Of a DNA stretch of 64,000 nucleotides, positions 59,660-64,000 are shown piece by piece. Both the position numbers and the translations under genes were made by a program. The stretch covers positions 248,001 to 312,000 of the forward strand of contig NZ_LRPB01000049.1 in NCBI RefSeq assembly GCF_001592945.1, written 5' to 3'. This DNA is from Roseivirga seohaensis (lineage in GTDB: Bacteria; Bacteroidota; Bacteroidia; Cytophagales; Cyclobacteriaceae). The notes beneath the pieces are model-generated. The model did no database searches. It had not been told where the DNA came from and worked only from the letters and a program-made list of their open reading frames with translations. The first letter of the stretch is position 1, and each line of letters starts with the position of its first letter.

Positions 59660-60991
59660 TCAATTAGCTTTTGTCAGCGTGCTTACTTTACCTCCTTGCT
59701 TCAATATCATTTGTCCCTTTTCAGGAATGAATTTGATTTGAATTCCTGCCAGGTCGTATTTAAACTCTCCTTTTGCTGTAGCTTGTAAGTTCATTTTGGA
59801 GTCTCCAGTTGCTTGTATTTCTAGCTGTTTACCACGTTTTATTACCATTAGTTCTACAGGAAATGTTTCGCTAGAATACACACCCACATATTGGTTTAAA
59901 TCTGAAGGCTTTGGGTTGTAGGTTCTAAAATCGGGTATGTCAAAATGCTGGTTAAAGAGCGCGTTAACTATGGTTACGGAGATCAGGTTGAGGCTATAGT
60001 CCATTGCATTGGCGGTGATGGCAAAAGCATATTTGCTGTCTTCAAAATATCTTAAAGCAGTCTGAAAACCATCTATTTCTCCATTATGGCCATAACTGAC
60101 TTTATTGTAGTAAAGTGTTTTGAATAGCCCCATTCCAAAGCCGTCTTGAATGGTTTTCATCGTCTCCAAACTCTGCTCCGATAGTATTTTATGATTGAAC
60201 AAAGCATGGGCAAATAAAACTAAGTCGGTGGGTGTGGAGGTGATACCGCCAGCTCCTAAGTCAATCGAACTGTGTGTCTCGTCCATTTTCATCCATTCTC
60301 TACCTAATGTATAAGCATAACTTTCGTTGTTGTTAATATTGATTGGAGTACCAAAAAAGGTATTCACCAAATGGAGAGGCTCGGTAATATGCTCTTTAAG
60401 TACAGTGGAAAATGAGCTTTGAAATACTTCTTCAAGAATATAAGACAGAAGAACATAGTTTGAATTGCTGTAGGCCGCCTTGGTATTTGGTACAAAATCA
60501 CTACCTCCTTGCGCGATGAGTGCTACCATTTCTGTCTTCGTTTTTGAATTGGTGTGGTAACTCAAAAATTCATCTTTATCATCTGTGTAATTATGAATAC
60601 CACTTCTATGGTTCAGTAGGTTTGAAATCGTTATTTGCTCAGAATTTTCAATACTTGGAAAATAGTTGTATATGGTTTCGTTCAGTGATACTTTGCCCTC
60701 CTCTATGGCTTTAAAAATTAAGGTGGCAGTGAATAGTTTTGAAACCGAACCAATTCGGTACTTTGTGTTGTTATTTGGTTCTTTTTTAGTCTCTAATTCA
60801 GCAAAACCTACCTGTTTAGTGTAAATTATTTGTCCCTCTTTTAACAGAGCTACACTTCCCATAAATTTATTATTGGCAGCTAGCGTATCGAAATACTCAC
60901 TGAGCCTGGTGGTATCTATTCCTTGGGTCCTTCCTGTTTGGACTAAAATGACAAAGGTCAGAAATGAATAAAAAAATCGTCTTAGCATCAT
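59660..60991 (-). CDS. Serine hydrolase, beta-lactamase class C/penicillin-binding fold
   Basis: The 443-residue protein has a signal peptide (ending TGRTQG). The active site has GSVSKLF (SxxK), AAYSNSNYVLL (YxN) and YGHNGEIDG (HxG in place of KTG), followed by a small C-terminal lipocalin-like domain (from about 350) seen in esterase and D-aminopeptidase relatives. Peptidase, esterase and lactamase activities are all possible. The gene sits between the deacetylase and TIM-barrel-like genes, 3 to 23 bases from each. Confidence 0.9.
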   Translation of the reverse strand: MMLRRFFYSFLTFVILVQTGRTQGIDTTRLSEYFDTLAANNKFMGSVALLKEGQIIYTKQVGFAELETKKEPNNNTKYRIGSVSKLFTATLIFKAIEEGKVSLNETIYNYFPSIENSEQITISNLLNHRSGIHNYTDDKDEFLSYHTNSKTKTEMVALIAQGGSDFVPNTKAAYSNSNYVLLSYILEEVFQSSFSTVLKEHITEPLHLVNTFFGTPININNNESYAYTLGREWMKMDETHSSIDLGAGGITSTPTDLVLFAHALFNHKILSEQSLETMKTIQDGFGMGLFKTLYYNKVSYGHNGEIDGFQTALRYFEDSKYAFAITANAMDYSLNLISVTIVNALFNQHFDIPDFRTYNPKPSDLNQYVGVYSSETFPVELMVIKRGKQLEIQATGDSKMNLQATAKGEFKYDLAGIQIKFIPEKGQMILKQGGKVSTLTKAN

Positions 60992-60994
60992 TCT

Positions 60995-61939
60995 CTATTT
61001 TTTAGTAAGTTCATCGTAAGTACTTTGTATTTCAGACAAATCGGGCTCTTGCTGCATCCACTTTACTCGCTCTTTTTGTGTAGGCATCCACCTGTACAGC
61101 CAGCTAATTCCCCATTTTTTGTAGTACGTGTCTTCTTGTTGATAGATAGGGTCGGTTAGCGATTCTTCTAGGCTTATAATTTCGTAATTTTCGTTATTCA
61201 GCCTTTCAATAATTTTAGATAAATAGTCTGCATTAATGGCGTTGTCATGGCATAAATAAATATGCTTTACTGGGCGGTTGTAAATTTGACTTGCCAGAGA
61301 ATCGAAGAAAGTGACAAGCTCAACGGTTTTGTTTACATATAATTCTCCAATTTTATGGGCTTTGCTGGTTTGGCCATTTTTTAAATAATGCTGATATACG
61401 GTATCGAACATCCAATCAGAACTTTCAATGGTAAATGGTGTAATTATGTACCCCTTTTTGCTTAATGCACTTTTTACTTGTGTATGCTGAAGTGAATCCA
61501 AGCCCAAGTCGTTAAAGGGAAATCTAAAGTACTTTAGGCTCTTTTTATGTTTTGATGCATAGGTTCTTGTCAGCTTTTCTCCTTTTTCAACATCACTCAT
61601 GAAGTTTTCTAGCCCTACATCTGAATATCTAGGATGCCTGAAGGTATGATTTCCAATAAGTGCATTTTCATTCTTGATCCAGGCTTCTAAGAGCTGCTCA
61701 TTTTTTTTTGAATAATCTGTTTTAGAGATTTTGGTCTCATTAATAAAGATTGTAAACGGAATATCTAAGGAGTCTAGCACATTCATCAATACAGACCTGA
61801 AGCTGTCTTTCTCAAACTTTGAGGTATTAGGTACATCATCAATTGTAATAGAGATTGATTTTCCTTGACCAAAGGACAATTGATGAGTAAGCAGGGTTAA
61901 AAGAGCGATGGTTAAGTTTTTAAGCTTACTAAGTTTCAT
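60995..61939 (-). CDS. Polysaccharide deacetylase-like protein
   Basis: The 314-residue protein has a signal peptide (ending LSFGQG). The NodB-type core has ISITIDDVPN (catalytic Asp pair), GNHTFRHPRYSDV (HxxxH metal pair) and FRFPFNDLG. It resembles secreted carbohydrate or peptidoglycan deacetylases. C-terminal residues (about 260-314) are basic and helical. It is co-transcribed with the PD40 gene, 5 bases upstream of it on the same strand. Confidence 0.9.
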   Translation of the reverse strand: MKLSKLKNLTIALLTLLTHQLSFGQGKSISITIDDVPNTSKFEKDSFRSVLMNVLDSLDIPFTIFINETKISKTDYSKKNEQLLEAWIKNENALIGNHTFRHPRYSDVGLENFMSDVEKGEKLTRTYASKHKKSLKYFRFPFNDLGLDSLQHTQVKSALSKKGYIITPFTIESSDWMFDTVYQHYLKNGQTSKAHKIGELYVNKTVELVTFFDSLASQIYNRPVKHIYLCHDNAINADYLSKIIERLNNENYEIISLEESLTDPIYQQEDTYYKKWGISWLYRWMPTQKERVKWMQQEPDLSEIQSTYDELTKK

Positions 61940-61944
61940 GTTGT

Positions 61945-62871
61945 TTAATGATTGTTTTGAGTTGGTTTAAAGGTTTGAATTATTTTACTGTCGACCCAGT
62001 AAATATCTTGATTGCTAGTAAAAAAGAAGTATTTGCCATCTTTACTAACGAAAGGGCATAATTCGTGATTTGGCGTATTGATAAGCCCACCCATATTTTG
62101 GGCTTTTGACCATGAGCCCTCCTTATTCTTAAAGCTTATATATAAATCACCTTGGCCGTAACCTTCTTTTCTTATGGCACAAAAAATCAAATATTCTTCA
62201 TTTGGATCGATAAACACATCAGCTTCATAAGCATTGGTGTTAATTGTGTTACCAAGTAGTTTGCTAGGCTGAAAAGCGCCATTTATATTTCTGGAAACAT
62301 AAATATTAAAATCGTGCTGCCTTTCATTTTTGGCTTCTCTATTCGAAGCAAAGTACATATCTCCGGTAAGAGTGAACGAAATATAATACTCACTTTTATC
62401 TGAGTTTATAAAAGGCCCTGCATTAATCATTTCTAAGTTCCATTCCGAATTGTTTCTTTCGATATACCATATATCATAGTCTTCTTTAGCTTGGAGGCCA
62501 TCCACTGTTCGTTCTGAAATAAAGTATAACCTCTTTTCGTCTGGAGATAAAAATGGATCGTTGACACTATATTTTGGGTGTGAAAGTAATGTCCTTGGCA
62601 TACTCCAGGTATTGCCTTCTAACTTGGTAAATCGAATTTCAGATTTGCCATTTACGTCTACCCCGTAGTAAAATTCAGTGGCCTGTTGGTTGAAAACCGA
62701 CCCAAATTCTGATTCTTCTTGGGTAGAAATAAGGTTAGGAGCAAATATTTCGGGGCCTGTTGTAGGTGGCGCTTGCCCTAGATATTTTAGCTTGTTATCT
62801 ACTTCCTGTGAATAAATAAGGTTGGTGAAGAATAAACAGAGAATGAATATGGAACTGATCAACGTTTTCAT
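61945..62871 (-). CDS. Secreted PD40 (WD40-like, TolB-type) beta-propeller protein
   Basis: The 308-residue protein has a signal peptide (ending NLIYSQ) and repeated PD40-type blades: DPFLSPDEKRLYFISER, ITFTLTGDMYFASNRE, DVFIDPNEEYLIFCA, CPFVSKDGKYFFFTS. It is probably a periplasmic or surface binding protein. The amidohydrolase gene ends 2 bases upstream. A standard partner for PD40 proteins is not evident here. Confidence 0.9.
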   Translation of the reverse strand: MKTLISSIFILCLFFTNLIYSQEVDNKLKYLGQAPPTTGPEIFAPNLISTQEESEFGSVFNQQATEFYYGVDVNGKSEIRFTKLEGNTWSMPRTLLSHPKYSVNDPFLSPDEKRLYFISERTVDGLQAKEDYDIWYIERNNSEWNLEMINAGPFINSDKSEYYISFTLTGDMYFASNREAKNERQHDFNIYVSRNINGAFQPSKLLGNTINTNAYEADVFIDPNEEYLIFCAIRKEGYGQGDLYISFKNKEGSWSKAQNMGGLINTPNHELCPFVSKDGKYFFFTSNQDIYWVDSKIIQTFKPTQNNH

Positions 62872-62873
62872 GT

Positions 62874-64000
62874 TTAGTCAATCCCAAATTTACCGTTCAT
62901 TTCGTTTAGAATTTTTTCTGGGTCATAACCTATACCCTTTTTAAATACTGTTTCTACTCTTTCAATCACATCAGCATTGGTTTTTAAATCTCCGTTAAGA
63001 ATTACAAAGTCGGCTCTTTTGCCAACTTGTATTAATCCTATATCGTTACGCCCTAATGCTTTAGCTCCATTGCTGGTCATTACCTGAATGGCTTCTTCTG
63101 CTGTAAAGCCAGCTTCCACTAACAGTTGATAATTTCTTTGATCACCAAAACCAGGTAAAATGTGCCTTCCGGCATCCACACCGCTGCACAAAAGCCCTCC
63201 CATTTTAAAGTATTGATATTCAAAAGCCATAATTCGTTTAAGCCTATTTTCTCTTGTTAAATCTTCAGTTTCTTTATCAAAACTACTTCTGCGTTCATCG
63301 TATTGGCTTTGCAAATAGGGGGACATTATTTTTAATGATCTATCGTCAACAAAGGCCCTATTGGGCACGCTGGCTTCGTAAATGGCTAAGGTTGAAGTTA
63401 AAAATACTTGATTATCAATCATTAGTTGTTGAAGGTTTTTGACGGCTGAGCTGTTGATAACCAGTTCATCTAAATATTCTGTGCTTCCATTACAAACGCC
63501 ATACGATTTATTGGATCTAAAATCGCTAGTGCTGTTTAACCCATGTTCTATACCATCAATCCCCAACTTTGTAGCTTCTTCAAAGGTAATCGAACATAAG
63601 TGACCTCTTACTTTGGCCTTGTTTTTATGAGCTTCGTCAATAATGATTCTCAGGTCGTTTGGATTAGTATTTCTATACACCTTAAACCATTCTACTCCTT
63701 GCTTTATCCAATGTTGCATGGTATCGCGTAGGTGTTGTTCATTTCTAGGAATTATCATGTTAGGGTTACCGCCAGCGCCAGTGATAAAGGGAGCGCTAGG
63801 GATAATTTCTGGTCCAATAAGTTCTCCTTGAGTGATTTTCTTTGCAAGAATAATTTCATGCTCTGGAGATGCTGCCCCACAGGTTTGAATGGTGGTAACT
63901 CCAGAGGCTAAATAAAGCTTTGAGGCTTCAGCTCCAACGTTTGGGAACTGCGGAATATGTAAATGGTTGTGCATGCCTACAATGCCAGGAATAATTGTTT
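62874..64000 (-). CDS. Amidohydrolase, N-terminus beyond window
   Basis: The frame runs into the right edge. Upstream of the ATG at 63974 the frame continues as IIPGIVGMHNHLHIP, so that ATG is internal: HxH is the metal pair and the start lies outside. GHLCSITFEEATKLGIDGIEHGL, GVDAGRHILPG and RADFVILNGDL complete the metal ligands and the closing sandwich. The enzyme resembles imidazolonepropionase-type amidohydrolases and the one at 42736. It is the upstream-most visible gene of the operon. Confidence 0.88.
   Translation of the reverse strand, partial: TIIPGIVGMHNHLHIPQFPNVGAEASKLYLASGVTTIQTCGAASPEHEIILAKKITQGELIGPEIIPSAPFITGAGGNPNMIIPRNEQHLRDTMQHWIKQGVEWFKVYRNTNPNDLRIIIDEAHKNKAKVRGHLCSITFEEATKLGIDGIEHGLNSTSDFRSNKSYGVCNGSTEYLDELVINSSAVKNLQQLMIDNQVFLTSTLAIYEASVPNRAFVDDRSLKIMSPYLQSQYDERRSSFDKETEDLTRENRLKRIMAFEYQYFKMGGLLCSGVDAGRHILPGFGDQRNYQLLVEAGFTAEEAIQVMTSNGAKALGRNDIGLIQVGKRADFVILNGDLKTNADVIERVETVFKKGIGYDPEKILNEMNGKFGID

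Overview
The window looks like a chromosome segment of a marine-type Bacteroidota, most likely Cytophagales (Roseivirga/Fulvivirga-like). This rests on several promoters matching the Bacteroidota TTG-N19/20-TAnnTTTG consensus, the weakness of Shine-Dalgarno signals, an orphan FtsX-type permease of about 800 residues, stand-alone TonB-plug lipoproteins, YHS, NRDE and DinB families, and Crp/Fnr proteins with minimal C-terminal wings. Genus is an inference. There is no rRNA and no CRISPR array.

Bases 1-14.5 kb are an accessory defence island. The left edge carries the N-terminal part of a tyrosine recombinase, with short direct and inverted repeats and 10-bp phased A-tracts upstream. Next, on the minus strand, comes an operon read from right to left: XRE regulator, hsdM, hsdS, hsdR, a YgjP-type metallopeptidase and an Mrr-type nuclease. 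Divergent from it is a two-gene OLD nuclease plus UvrD helicase unit that matches the Gabija system (gajA-gajB). A compound palindrome lies between the two units and is a good candidate XRE operator. The island stops against the 3' end of an initiator tRNA-fMet gene, a classic integration target.

Bases 14.6-37 kb are mostly core genome: era, der, a SprT-like protease, a WYL regulator, murQ with an amino-sugar kinase, a small regulon sharing the palindrome GTTTAT-N3-ATAAAC, secreted paralogues, a CAP protein, an NlpC/P60 lipoprotein, tRNA-Ala followed by a decayed tandem copy, an FtsX permease, a small protein plus nucleotidyltransferase pair, TauE/SafE, an M28 peptidase and fructose-bisphosphate aldolase.

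Bases 37-50 kb hold rnr, a polyprenyl synthase, a rhomboid protease, two secreted unknowns, an amidohydrolase/AraC pair bracketed by a 40-bp direct repeat that acts as terminator, rplU-rpmA, and nrdB-nrdA preceded by a structured leader.

Bases 50-64 kb hold NRDE, DinB and YHS proteins, two tandem plug-only lipoproteins, and a sigma-54 activator. The DNA downstream of the activator has the layout of a sigma-54 target promoter (18-bp repeat, IHF-like site, -24/-12 element) in front of an ATP-grasp/LysE/Crp operon. The window ends in a tight minus-strand operon: amidohydrolase (cut by the window edge), PD40 protein, polysaccharide deacetylase, beta-lactamase-fold hydrolase, TIM-barrel-like protein, methyltransferase.

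All family assignments come from reading motifs; no database search was possible.
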